From DASVDK01 sp036562265 [NCBI: Thermodesulfobacteriota bacterium] (lineage in GTDB: Bacteria; DASVDK01), in the NCBI GenBank assembly GCA_036562265.1, contig DATCKS010000434.1, forward strand, positions 1 through 14,060: a stretch of DNA of 14,060 bases, given 5' to 3'. Shown piece by piece: positions 1-6,671 of the stretch; positions within the stretch are counted from its first letter, which is position 1; the number at the start of each line of letters is the position of its first letter. The position numbers and the translations under genes were made by a program. Below the pieces are notes generated by a model. That model ran no database searches, was not told where the DNA came from, and saw only the letters and a list, made by a program, of their open reading frames with translations.

Positions 1-135
<135 letters not shown>

Positions 136-151
136 CCCGGGTGGGCTGCGG

Positions 152-157
152 TATGCT
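152..157 (+). promoter_or_regulatory. -10-like box TATGCT for a leaderless MFS gene
   Basis: TATGCT lies 7 nt before the ATG at 165, so transcription would begin at or next to the start codon. No Shine-Dalgarno sequence lies before that ATG. CTGACC at 130-135, 16 bp upstream, is a weak -35 candidate and falls at or near the IS110 right end. The same layout recurs at two other genes in the window, which strengthens the call. Confidence 0.45.
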
Positions 158-164
158 CGGCCCC

Positions 165-1721
165 ATGCCGCGAGCCGTACCGGCGCTCCTCGCGCCGCTC
201 CGCTATGCCGACTTCCGCCGGCTCTGGCTCGGCACGATGATCTCTCACGCGGGCGACTGGATGGACACGGTCGCCCTCTCCTGGCTCGTGCTGGCCGTGG
301 CCGGCACGCCGGTGGCGCTGGGCTGGCTCGCGCTGGCCCGCGGCGGGCCGATCCTCCTCTTCACGCTCGTGGGCGGCGCGGTGGCGGACCGGGTCGACCG
401 CCGGCGGCTGGTGGTGGCGACGCAGGTGGCCGGCTTCGTGCTGGCGCTCGTGCTCGGCACCCTCGCGGTCGCGGGGTGGACGCCCCTCTGGCTCGTCCTG
501 ACCGTGGCGGCCGGTCGCGGCGTGGCGATGTCGTTCAACATCCCGGCGCGACAGTCGCTGGTGCCGGCGCTGGTGCCGCGGGAGGCGCTGGCGCCGGCGA
601 TCGCCCTCAACTCGGCGACCTTCAACACGATGCGCGCCATCGGCCCGGCGGCGGGCGGCCTCCTCCTGGCGGCGGCCGGCCCGGGGGTCGCCTTCCTGGC
701 GAACGCGGCCTCCTACGTGCCGGCGATCGCCGCCACGCTCGCCATCAGGACCTCCGGCCGCGTGGCCGCGGGGCCGGTCCCGGGTCGCAGCCTCGCGGCC
801 GAGATCGCGCAGGGCCTCGTGCACGTGGCGCGCACGCCGGCCCTGCGGGCGCCGCTCGCCCTCGTCCTCCTCCCGATGGTGCTCGGGCAGCCGTACATCT
901 CGCTGCTCGCGGTCTTCGCCCGCGACGTCCTGGAGGCCGGCCCGGCCGGCTACGGCTTCCTCGTCGCCGCCTCGGCGCTCGGCTCCATCGTGGGCGCGCT
1001 CTACGTCGGTCACCGGGCCGACGCGCCGCGCGACCTCTGGCAAGTGCGCGCGATCCTGCTGCACGCGGTCTCGCTCGTCCTCTTCGCCGCCTCTGGAGTC
1101 TACGCGCTCTCGCTCGTGCTCGTGGTGCTGGTCGGCGCCACGTCGACCGCCGCGATCGCCCTTGCGGTGACCCGCCTGCAGGAGTCGGCCGACGACGCCA
1201 TGCGGGGCCGGGTGATGAGCGTCTTCTTCCTGAACCGGGGCCTGGTCCCGCTCGGCACGATGGTCGGCGCGGCGGGCGCGGCGGCGGTCGGGGCGCCGCT
1301 GGCGCTGGCGGCGATGGGCGTGCTGATGGGGGCGCTCGTGCTACCGGTTCGACGAGCGGCCGGGCCTGGCGTACGCGACGAGGGAGAGGACGGTCACGAG
1401 GAGGGCGGCGGCGAGGACCAGACCGGGCGGAAGGTCGCCGTAGAGGACCGGCTCGAGCATCCGGGCGAGGAAGCCGCGATCGTCGACGGGCTGGCCGGCC
1501 AGACGGCGGAAGTAGTCCTCGACGTAGGTGAGCGGGCAGACCCAACGGAAGGCGGCCACGGCCACCGCGTAGGCCAGCGCGGCCAGGTGGAGTCGGCGCA
1601 GCCACGGCCGGCCCCGGGCGACGAGGGCGCCGAAGGCGACGAAGACGAGGAACGCGGCGTGCGCCACGAGCGCCAGGTCGGCGAGCACCGCGTAGAGGGT
1701 CGTCATCGCGAGGGATCGTAG
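165..1721 (+). CDS. MFS transporter (MFS_3 / EntS-like exporter) with antisense-derived C-terminal extension
   Basis: This is a major facilitator of the type annotated MFS_3 or transmembrane secretion effector (PF05977), probably a proton-driven exporter in the inner membrane. The start MPRAVPALLAPLRYADFRRL is chosen because family members begin like this and because a -10-like box sits 7 nt upstream; a TTG at 111 overlaps the transposase stop and is rejected. Motif A appears as GGAVADRVDRRR, and hydrophobic segments continue to about residue 392 (ALAAMGVLMGALVLPVRR). After that the frame stays open for about 125 codons of Gly/Glu/Arg/His-rich sequence with no membrane segment, exactly antisense to the DUF2784 gene at 1341-1706. 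Normal relatives stop after roughly 400-430 residues, so the tail is probably either untranslated because of an unseen stop or frameshift, or a non-functional extension. The transported substrate is unknown. Confidence 0.8.
   Translation: MPRAVPALLAPLRYADFRRLWLGTMISHAGDWMDTVALSWLVLAVAGTPVALGWLALARGGPILLFTLVGGAVADRVDRRRLVVATQVAGFVLALVLGTLAVAGWTPLWLVLTVAAGRGVAMSFNIPARQSLVPALVPREALAPAIALNSATFNTMRAIGPAAGGLLLAAAGPGVAFLANAASYVPAIAATLAIRTSGRVAAGPVPGRSLAAEIAQGLVHVARTPALRAPLALVLLPMVLGQPYISLLAVFARDVLEAGPAGYGFLVAASALGSIVGALYVGHRADAPRDLWQVRAILLHAVSLVLFAASGVYALSLVLVVLVGATSTAAIALAVTRLQESADDAMRGRVMSVFFLNRGLVPLGTMVGAAGAAAVGAPLALAAMGVLMGALVLPVRRAAGPGVRDEGEDGHEEGGGEDQTGRKVAVEDRLEHPGEEAAIVDGLAGQTAEVVLDVGERADPTEGGHGHRVGQRGQVESAQPRPAPGDEGAEGDEDEERGVRHERQVGEHRVEGRHREGS
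1341..1706 (-). CDS. DUF2784 family small membrane protein
   Basis: This 121-residue protein starts MTTLYAVLADLALVAHAAF and has the DUF2784 hallmarks: an N-terminal helix with A-D-x-x-L-V-x-H-A-A-F, a short R-P-W-L-R-R-L-H-L loop, then FRWVCPLTYVEDYFR, whose W-x-C-P-L-T-x-x-E core is the family signature. A final helix lies at about residues 90-115. Three or four membrane helices are predicted by eye. The function of the family is not known. The gene lies entirely antisense to the 3' third of the MFS open frame, but the family match, its codon pattern and its own -10-like box support it over that frame. It is divergent from the TPP enzyme, with 32 bp between the two start codons. Confidence 0.8.
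   Translation of the reverse strand: MTTLYAVLADLALVAHAAFLVFVAFGALVARGRPWLRRLHLAALAYAVAVAAFRWVCPLTYVEDYFRRLAGQPVDDRGFLARMLEPVLYGDLPPGLVLAAALLVTVLSLVAYARPGRSSNR
1715..1720 (-). promoter_or_regulatory. -10-like box TACGAT for leaderless DUF2784 gene
   Basis: On the minus strand TACGAT is followed by 8 nt and then the ATG at 1706. No Shine-Dalgarno sequence fits in this space, so a leaderless transcript is inferred. No convincing -35 was found. The box is back to back with the plus-strand box at 1727-1732, so the two promoters would overlap. Confidence 0.4.
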
Positions 1722-1726
1722 CGCGG

Positions 1727-1732
1727 TACACT
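1727..1732 (+). promoter_or_regulatory. -10-like box TACACT for leaderless TPP-enzyme gene
   Basis: TACACT ends 6 nt before the ATG at 1739, the usual distance from a -10 box to a transcription start. There is no Shine-Dalgarno sequence, so the mRNA is probably leaderless. A -35 match is not evident. Confidence 0.45.
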
Positions 1733-1738
1733 CGGCGC

Positions 1739-3358
1739 ATGGCGACGGTTGCCGAGGTCGTCGTACGCTGCCTCGTGCAGGAAGGGGTCGAGTACGTCTT
1801 CGGCGTCCCCGGCGAGGAGAACCTCGACCTGGTGGACGCGCTGGCCGCCTCCCCGATCCGCATGGTCACGACGCGGCACGAGCAGGGAGCGGCTTTCATG
1901 GCGGACGTCTACGGCCGCCTCACGGGCCGCGCCGGCGTCTGCCTGGCCACGCTCGGCCCCGGCGCGACGAACCTCGTCACCGGCGTGGCCGACGCCAACA
2001 TGGACCACGCGCCGCTCGTGGCGATCACGGGACAGGCGTCGCTCGACCGGATGCACAAGGAGAGCCACCAGTACCTCGACCTGGTGACGCTCTTCCACCC
2101 GATCACGAAGTGGAACGCCCAGATCCGGACGCCGGTCATGACGACGGAGGCGATCCGGAAGGCGTTCAAGCTCGCGCAGACCGAGCGGCCCGGCGCCACG
2201 CACGTGGACCTCCCCGAGGACGTGGCGAAGATGGCGGTCGAGCCGGGGGACGACCGCCCGCTGTTCGTCCAGCACCCGGTCCTGCCGGAGCCGACCCCGG
2301 CGCAGGTCGCGCGCGCGGCCCGCGTCCTCGACGACGCGAAGCGCCCGCTCATCCTGGCCGGCCACGGCGTCGTGCGGGGCCGGGCGTCGGACGCGCTCCG
2401 CCGCTTCGCGGAGCGGACCGGGATCCCGGTCGTGACCACCTTCATGGGCAAGGGGACCCTCCCCGCCTCGCACCCGCTGCACGTCGGCGCCATCGGCATC
2501 CCGGGAGACGACTACATCGCGAGGGCGCTCGCCGAGGAGGCCGACCTCGTCGTCGCGGTCGGCTACGACCTGGTCGAGATCGCGCCGTCCAGGTGGAACC
2601 CGCGGCGCGACCGGACGATCCTGCACGTGAACGCCATGCCGGCCGAGGTGGACGCCGACTACATCGTGGCGGTGGGGCTGGTGGGCGACCTCACGGCCGC
2701 GCTCGACGAACTGGGGAGGGCGGCCCGGCCGCGGCAGGCGGGTGCGTTCGACGCCCTCGTCGGGAAGGCGCGCGCCGAACTCGGCGAGGAGGCCGACGAC
2801 CCGGCCTTCCCGATGAAGCCGGCGCGCGTCGTGGCCGACCTGCGACGCGCCCTCGGGCCGGACGACATCGTCGTGTCGGACGTCGGCGTCCACAAGCTCT
2901 GGCTCGGCCGCCGCTACCCCTGCGAGCGTCCCAACACCTGCATCATCTCGAACGGCTTCGCCGCCATGGGCATCGCGGTGCCGGGCGCCGTGGCGGCGAA
3001 GCTGGCCCTGCCCGAGCGCACCGTCGTCGCGGCCACCGGCGACGGCGGCTTCCTCATGAACTCCCAGGAACTCGAGACGGCGGTGCGGATCGGCACGCCG
3101 ATCGTCGTCGTCGTCTTCGACGACCGGACCTTCGGTCTGATCCGCTACAAGCAGGAGCGGCTGTTCGGCCGCAGCGCCGCGGTCGACTTCTCGAATCCGG
3201 ACTTCGTCCGTTACGCGGAGAGCTTCGGCGCGAAGGGCTACCGGGTCGAATCGGCGGAGGCGCTCCTGCCGACCCTGCGCGAGGCGATCGCGAGCCGGAC
3301 GGTCGCCGTCGTCGCCTGCCCGGTCGACTACCGCTACAACGCGGCCCTCGCCCGCTAG
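1739..3358 (+). CDS. Thiamine-diphosphate enzyme, acetolactate synthase large-subunit type
   Basis: The 539-residue product has the three-domain layout of acetolactate synthase-type enzymes: N-terminal domain about 3-165, central domain about 190-320, C-terminal TPP domain about 370-525. The catalytic Glu that activates thiamine diphosphate is E48 in TRHEQGAAFMADVYGRLTG. The cofactor motif begins GDG at 434-436. The segment HKESHQYLDLVTLFHPITKW resembles the catabolic AlsS type (THQSLDN) and lacks the FQE motif of anabolic IlvB. The expected reaction is condensation of two pyruvates to acetolactate with release of CO2, but related decarboxylases or oxidases cannot be excluded. The metal-ligand position usually Asn (ND or NN) reads D461-D462. 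No regulatory small subunit lies nearby, which also fits a catabolic or divergent role. The start is the only ATG consistent with the family N-terminus. Confidence 0.85.
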   Translation: MATVAEVVVRCLVQEGVEYVFGVPGEENLDLVDALAASPIRMVTTRHEQGAAFMADVYGRLTGRAGVCLATLGPGATNLVTGVADANMDHAPLVAITGQASLDRMHKESHQYLDLVTLFHPITKWNAQIRTPVMTTEAIRKAFKLAQTERPGATHVDLPEDVAKMAVEPGDDRPLFVQHPVLPEPTPAQVARAARVLDDAKRPLILAGHGVVRGRASDALRRFAERTGIPVVTTFMGKGTLPASHPLHVGAIGIPGDDYIARALAEEADLVVAVGYDLVEIAPSRWNPRRDRTILHVNAMPAEVDADYIVAVGLVGDLTAALDELGRAARPRQAGAFDALVGKARAELGEEADDPAFPMKPARVVADLRRALGPDDIVVSDVGVHKLWLGRRYPCERPNTCIISNGFAAMGIAVPGAVAAKLALPERTVVAATGDGGFLMNSQELETAVRIGTPIVVVVFDDRTFGLIRYKQERLFGRSAAVDFSNPDFVRYAESFGAKGYRVESAEALLPTLREAIASRTVAVVACPVDYRYNAALAR

Positions 3359-3834
3359 CGCCGGTCGTCGGCCAGGAGGCCGTCTGGCCCCTCGATCCGC
3401 TCCTCGGCCAGCGCGGTGGTCACGCCGTAGACGGCGTGCGCCGCGATCATCGTCGCGGTCGTCGGCGCGCTCTCCTCGCCGTCCGGGCCGCGGTAGATCC
3501 GCAGGGCGGGGAGCAGGCCGAGGTAGCTGCCGGCCCAGACGAGGCCGCCGAAGAGGAGGCCCGACGCGACCGGCGAGGCGGGCAGGGCCCGCCGCGCGAG
3601 CGCGTAGAGCGCGCCGCAGGCGGCGCCGTAGGCGAAGTGCGCCGCGACCCAGGACGCCTCGAAGGCCTCACCGGAGAGCGCCTCCTCCACCCCCGAGCGC
3701 CTGGCGATGCGCTCGGTGATCCGCCGGGGCGGCGGCGGCCCCATGAGCCCGGCCGTGCGCGAGAGAACGAGCAAGGCCGACATCGCCGTCGTCCCGATCA
3801 CGCCGGCCACCGCGCCGTCGAGGAGCCTCGTCAT
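3355..3834 (-). CDS. DUF1440/YagU-like membrane protein
   Basis: The 159-residue protein begins MTRLLDGAVAGVIGTTAMSA. Its hydrophobic segments lie at about 6-25, 64-84, 91-112 and 135-150, with the pattern H-F-A-Y-G-A-x-x-G-A-L-Y and A-A-H-A-V-Y-G that recalls DUF1440/YagU-like integral membrane proteins of unknown function. The start at 3834 is chosen over an upstream TTG at 3903 because GGGGGTGA (3837-3844), a strong Shine-Dalgarno match, lies just ahead. Its TAG stop and the TAG stop of the convergent TPP gene share the palindrome CTAG at 3355-3358. Family assignment is by eye and moderate. Confidence 0.65.
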   Translation of the reverse strand: MTRLLDGAVAGVIGTTAMSALLVLSRTAGLMGPPPPRRITERIARRSGVEEALSGEAFEASWVAAHFAYGAACGALYALARRALPASPVASGLLFGGLVWAGSYLGLLPALRIYRGPDGEESAPTTATMIAAHAVYGVTTALAEERIEGPDGLLADDRR

Positions 3835-3836
3835 GG

Positions 3837-3844
3837 TCACCCCC
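3837..3844 (-). promoter_or_regulatory. Shine-Dalgarno deciding the DUF1440-like start
   Basis: GGGGGTGA on the minus strand matches the anti-Shine-Dalgarno complement GGAGGTGA at seven of eight positions and lies 2 nt before the ATG at 3834 (5 nt from the GG core). It selects this start over the longer open frame. Confidence 0.55.
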
Positions 3845-4041
3845 GGCACGTCCCCTGCCCCGGCCGTGCCGATCGCGTGGCAACCGCCCCCCTGCGGTGT
3901 CAATCGTCACGCCCGAGGGGCCCGCTTGGTGCGGCACCTACCAGGGATCGAACCGTTCGGCAGGCGAAGCGAGGACCCGGCGCCGCGGCCGCCGGCGGCG
4001 TACGCGCTGGTCCGGCGCCCCGCCGGGCCGGGCACAGCGAC

Positions 4042-4047
4042 AGGAGG
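4042..4047 (+). promoter_or_regulatory. Shine-Dalgarno AGGAGG of the PRC-barrel gene
   Basis: A perfect AGGAGG lies 5 nt before the ATG at 4053 and fixes that start; the open frame itself runs upstream to 3897 without family similarity. The 3835-4052 divergent region otherwise shows only a lone TTGACA on the minus strand (3898-3903) without a matching -10, and a tRNA-3'-end-like string at about 3927-3960. Confidence 0.7.
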
Positions 4048-4052
4048 CACGT

Positions 4053-4880
4053 ATGCTACGACCCGCCACGGAGTATCGGGGCCTGTCGATCGCGGCGAAG
4101 GACGGCGCCATCGGGCACGTGGACGATCTCTTCTTCGACGACGAGAGCTGGACGATCCGCTACGTCGTCGTCGATACGGGGACGCTCCTGCGAGGGCGAG
4201 AGGTGCTGATCTCGCCCATGGCCGTGACCGGCATCGACTGGTCGAAGCGCGAGATCGGGCTCGCGCTGACGCGCGAGCAGATCGAGAACGCCCCCGGTAT
4301 CGACACCGACCGGCCGGTCTCGCGCCAGGAGCAGCTCAAGCAGGAGGCGATCTACCACAACTACTTCGGCTGGCGATACTACTGGGGCGGTCCCGGGCTC
4401 TGGGGCGACTCCGCGATCCCGACGCCGGTCCCGCCGGCCGCGCCGGGCGGCCACCCGGGCGCGACGCGGCCCGAGGACGAGGTCATCGAGGCGGCCGAGC
4501 AGATGCAGATGGGCGACCCGCACCTGCGCAGCGTCGACGAGGTCCTCGGCTACCACATCGAGGCGACCGACGGCGACATCGGCCACGTCGAGGACTTCCT
4601 CGTGGACGAGTCGAGCTGGGCCATCCGGTACATGGTCGTCGACACGAGGAACTGGTGGCCCGGCAAGAAGACGCTCGTCGCGCCCGAGTGGATCGAGAGC
4701 ATCCGGTGGAACGACTCCCGCGTCCGCGTCGACCTCTCGCGGGAGGCGATCCGGCAGGCTCCCGAGTACGACCCGAACGCCCCGCTCTCTCGCGACTACG
4801 AGACGCGGCTCTACGCGGCGTACGGCCGCACGGTCTACTGGGTCGAGGAGGGACGGCTGCGGCGGCGCCGGCGGGCGTGA
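4053..4880 (+). CDS. Tandem PRC-barrel domain protein
   Basis: The 275-residue protein consists of two copies of one unit. Copy 1 (about 7-115) has GAIGHVDDLFFDDESWTIRY and copy 2 (about 163-270) has GDIGHVEDFLVDESSWAIRY; each is followed by a V-V-D-T strand, a Trp-containing strand, an L-x-R-E-x-I-x-x-A-P helix and a Tyr-rich tail (YFGWRYYW in copy 1, TVYWVEE in copy 2). PRC-barrels are small beta-barrels found in the photosynthetic reaction centre H subunit and in RimM, and free-standing ones are often linked to stress or surface functions. No signal peptide or membrane segment is seen, so it is likely cytoplasmic. A 29-bp gap leads to the PPC-domain gene, so the two are probably cotranscribed. 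The exact role is unknown. Confidence 0.85.
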   Translation: MLRPATEYRGLSIAAKDGAIGHVDDLFFDDESWTIRYVVVDTGTLLRGREVLISPMAVTGIDWSKREIGLALTREQIENAPGIDTDRPVSRQEQLKQEAIYHNYFGWRYYWGGPGLWGDSAIPTPVPPAAPGGHPGATRPEDEVIEAAEQMQMGDPHLRSVDEVLGYHIEATDGDIGHVEDFLVDESSWAIRYMVVDTRNWWPGKKTLVAPEWIESIRWNDSRVRVDLSREAIRQAPEYDPNAPLSRDYETRLYAAYGRTVYWVEEGRLRRRRRA

Positions 4881-4909
4881 TCGGGTGCTGGTGTGAGAGG
4901 GAGGCCGCC

Positions 4910-5341
4910 ATGAAGGCCAGAGTGCTCCACGAGGCCGGCGAGCGGACGTTCGCGGTCGTCTTCGACACGGACGACGAGGTGATCGGGGGCCTCCTCGACT
5001 TCGCCCGGAGGTGGAAGGTCACCGCCGCTCGCTTCACGGCCATCGGCGCCTTCCGCCGCGTGACGCTCGGCTACTTCGAGTGGGAGCGGAAGGACTACCG
5101 CAAGATCCCGATCGAGGAGCAGGTCGAGGTGCTCACGCTGGCCGGCGACATCGCGCACGCGGGCGGCCGCCCCGCCGTGCACGCCCACGTGGTCGTCGGG
5201 AAGGCCGACGGCACGGCCCATGGCGGCCACCTCCTCGAGGCGCACGTGCGGCCGACCCTCGAGGTGATGCTGGTCGAGTCGCCGGCGCACCTCGTCCGGG
5301 TGCACGACGACGCCACCGGGCTCGCCCTCATCCGGCTCTAG
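4910..5341 (+). CDS. PPC (DUF296) domain protein
   Basis: The 143-residue protein is a stand-alone PPC domain (PF03479, plant and prokaryote conserved; in plants fused to AT-hooks in AHL proteins). It shows the family's DFARRWKVTAARFTAIGAFR segment, the invariant acidic/aromatic strand LGYFEWERKDYRK, and the putative metal site H91-A-H93 with HGGH (H104, H107) in front of the L-E-A-H-V-R-P-T-L-E-V-M-L strand. Prokaryotic members form trimers with bound metal; their function is not settled, with DNA-binding suggested by the annotation but not proven. The ATG at 4910 is preceded by the purine-rich GAGAGGGAGG (4895-4904). It lies 29 bp behind the PRC-barrel gene and is followed directly by a strong hairpin. 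Confidence 0.85.
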   Translation: MKARVLHEAGERTFAVVFDTDDEVIGGLLDFARRWKVTAARFTAIGAFRRVTLGYFEWERKDYRKIPIEEQVEVLTLAGDIAHAGGRPAVHAHVVVGKADGTAHGGHLLEAHVRPTLEVMLVESPAHLVRVHDDATGLALIRL

Positions 5342-5386
5342 GGGGGCCGCGGCCAGCGAGCGCCGACCGTCCCGCTCGCGGCCCCC
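5342..5386 (+). terminator. GC-rich hairpin directly after the PPC gene
   Basis: GGGGGCCGCG (5342-5351) pairs perfectly with CGCGGCCCCC (5377-5386), and after a 3-nt bulge AGCG (5355-5358) pairs with CGCT (5373-5376). The stem begins on the base after the stop codon. No T-tract follows, so it is either an L-shaped or Rho-assisted terminator or an mRNA 3'-end stabiliser. Confidence 0.45.
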
Positions 5387-5797
5387 GACTCCGCGATCGC
5401 AACGGACCCGGCGCTCGACCAGTGGGGCGTCGTCCCGGCGTCCGGGAGCCGTCCTTCGGCGCGGGCAGCCGGGTCGTCCTCAGCCGTCCCATGCCGCCGC
5501 GCGTCGTTGGCGCCCCGATGGGCCATCCTCCCCTCCCCCTCTCCCCGATCTCGGCGGGATAGGCGCTCCACGGTCGATGACCGGTCGGCGCCTCGGGCGG
5601 CCTCCCCGTGGAGGCCGGCCGTGCCGGGGCGCCGGCGCGTCCGCTATGATCGAGCGGTCGGCCGATCGGGAACCAAACGGTGGGTGTCGCCGCTTGTGCA
5701 CATCGAGGCCACGGCGGCCGGCCCCCGGCCCCCGTGGTCCCGACGACACCATGGACCGCTGACCGCGGCGATGCCGCGTTTGCGAGGAGGACGCACC
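5387..5797. other. Non-coding stretch with hairpin and -10-like box upstream of dienelactone hydrolase
   Basis: Open frames exist here on both strands but are Arg/Pro/Gly-rich and show no family features, so no gene is called. Two things can be seen. An 8-bp stem with a tetraloop (CGGCCTCC, CCGT, GGAGGCCG) lies at 5598-5617. A TATGAT hexamer lies at 5645-5650, with only a weak upstream -35. If used, it would give the hydrolase an untranslated leader of about 140 nt containing the three-codon mini-frame ATG-GAC-CGC-TGA at 5751-5762. No known riboswitch was recognised. Confidence 0.5.
5645..5650 (+). promoter_or_regulatory. Candidate -10 box TATGAT upstream of dienelactone hydrolase
   Basis: TATGAT is near consensus and stands out in this GC-rich DNA. 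The best -35 at 18-bp spacing (GTGCCG) matches only three of six bases, so the call is tentative. It lies about 150 bp before the GTG start at 5798. Confidence 0.35.
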
Positions 5798-6661
5798 GTG
5801 TACGACACCCGCAACCCCGAGCCGCCGTCGGGCGAACTGTCACGCCGGACGTTCGTCGCCACGTCGATCGTCGCCGGGTTCGCCATGGCCGTGCAGCCCG
5901 TTTCCGCGCAGACCATGATCGTCACCGACACCCAGGGCCTCGACGCCGGCGAGGTGCGGATCCCCGTCCGGGACGGGACCATGGCGGCCTACCGCGCCAT
6001 GCCGGCCTCCGGGACGCGGTTCCCGGTCGTGCTCGTCATCTCCGAGATCTTCGGGGTCCACCAGTACATCCAGGACACCTGCCGCAGGCTCGCGAAGCGC
6101 GGGTACTGCGCCGTCGCGCCGGCCCTCTACGCGAAGTACGGCGACGTGTCCACGTTGCCCGACGCCCAGACGATCATCCGCGAGGTCGTGTCGAAGGCCT
6201 CCGACGAGGAGATCGCGAGCTACCTCGACTCGACCCTCGCGTGGGCCGGCCAGGAGAGCAAGGCCGACCTCGCGAGGGCCGGCATCACCGGCTTCTGCTG
6301 GGGCGGCCGGGTCACCTGGATGTACGCGGCCCACAACCCGAGCCTCAAGGCCGGCGTCGCCTGGTACGGCCGGCTCACCCAGGGCTTCCATCCGGGCAGC
6401 AAGAACCCGATCGACATCGCGGCGAGCCTCACGGTGCCGGTCCTCGGCCTCTACGGCGGCGCCGACACCGGCATCCCGCTGTCCGACGTCGAGAAGATGC
6501 AGGCCGAACTGGCGAAGGGGTCGAGCGGCTCGCAGATCCACGTGTACCCGGACGCGCCGCACGCCTTCCACGCCGACTATCGCCCCACCTACCGGAAGGA
6601 GGCGGCCGAGGACGGCTGGGCGCGGATGCTCGACTGGTTCAAGCGCCACGGCGTGGCGTAG
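5798..6661 (+). CDS. Tat-exported dienelactone hydrolase family protein
   Basis: The 287-residue alpha/beta hydrolase belongs to the dienelactone hydrolase family (PF01738), whose type enzyme hydrolyses dienelactone to maleylacetate in chloroaromatic breakdown; many members act on other esters. The catalytic triad is visible as C167 (TGFCWGG), D223 (GGADTGI) and H255 (PDAPHAF), with spacing like the classical Cys-Asp-His triad. The N-terminus carries a twin-arginine signal, SRRTFVATSIVAGFAMA, with likely cleavage after VSA, so the folded enzyme is exported. The GTG start at 5798 is chosen because GAGGAGG (5784-5790) lies 7 nt ahead; an in-frame ATG at 5771 and a longer frame to 5507 lack support. 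The gene stands alone, and a bidirectional hairpin follows its stop. Confidence 0.88.
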   Translation: MYDTRNPEPPSGELSRRTFVATSIVAGFAMAVQPVSAQTMIVTDTQGLDAGEVRIPVRDGTMAAYRAMPASGTRFPVVLVISEIFGVHQYIQDTCRRLAKRGYCAVAPALYAKYGDVSTLPDAQTIIREVVSKASDEEIASYLDSTLAWAGQESKADLARAGITGFCWGGRVTWMYAAHNPSLKAGVAWYGRLTQGFHPGSKNPIDIAASLTVPVLGLYGGADTGIPLSDVEKMQAELAKGSSGSQIHVYPDAPHAFHADYRPTYRKEAAEDGWARMLDWFKRHGVA

Positions 6662-6671
6662 GCTGCGCGGC

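Noticed and set aside
745-1899. Long minus-strand frame across MFS and the TPP start
   Set aside because: Low-complexity Arg/Pro/Ala product, antisense to two well-supported genes.
3898-3903. Perfect TTGACA (-35) on the minus strand upstream of the DUF1440-like gene
   Set aside because: No -10-like sequence lies 16-19 bp downstream, so it is not called a promoter.
3927-4010. A tRNA gene on the minus strand
   Set aside because: Only the T-loop and CCA-like end can be seen; no acceptor pairing, wrong spacing and no recognisable anticodon arm.
2110-4209. A 699-codon plus-strand open frame
   Set aside because: It is an off-frame shadow of the TPP enzyme and the antisense of the DUF1440-like gene: Arg/Gly/Pro-rich, no domain features.
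5507-5797. N-terminal extension of the dienelactone hydrolase
   Set aside because: The extension is Arg/Pro-rich and would bury the Tat signal; a good Shine-Dalgarno precedes GTG 5798.
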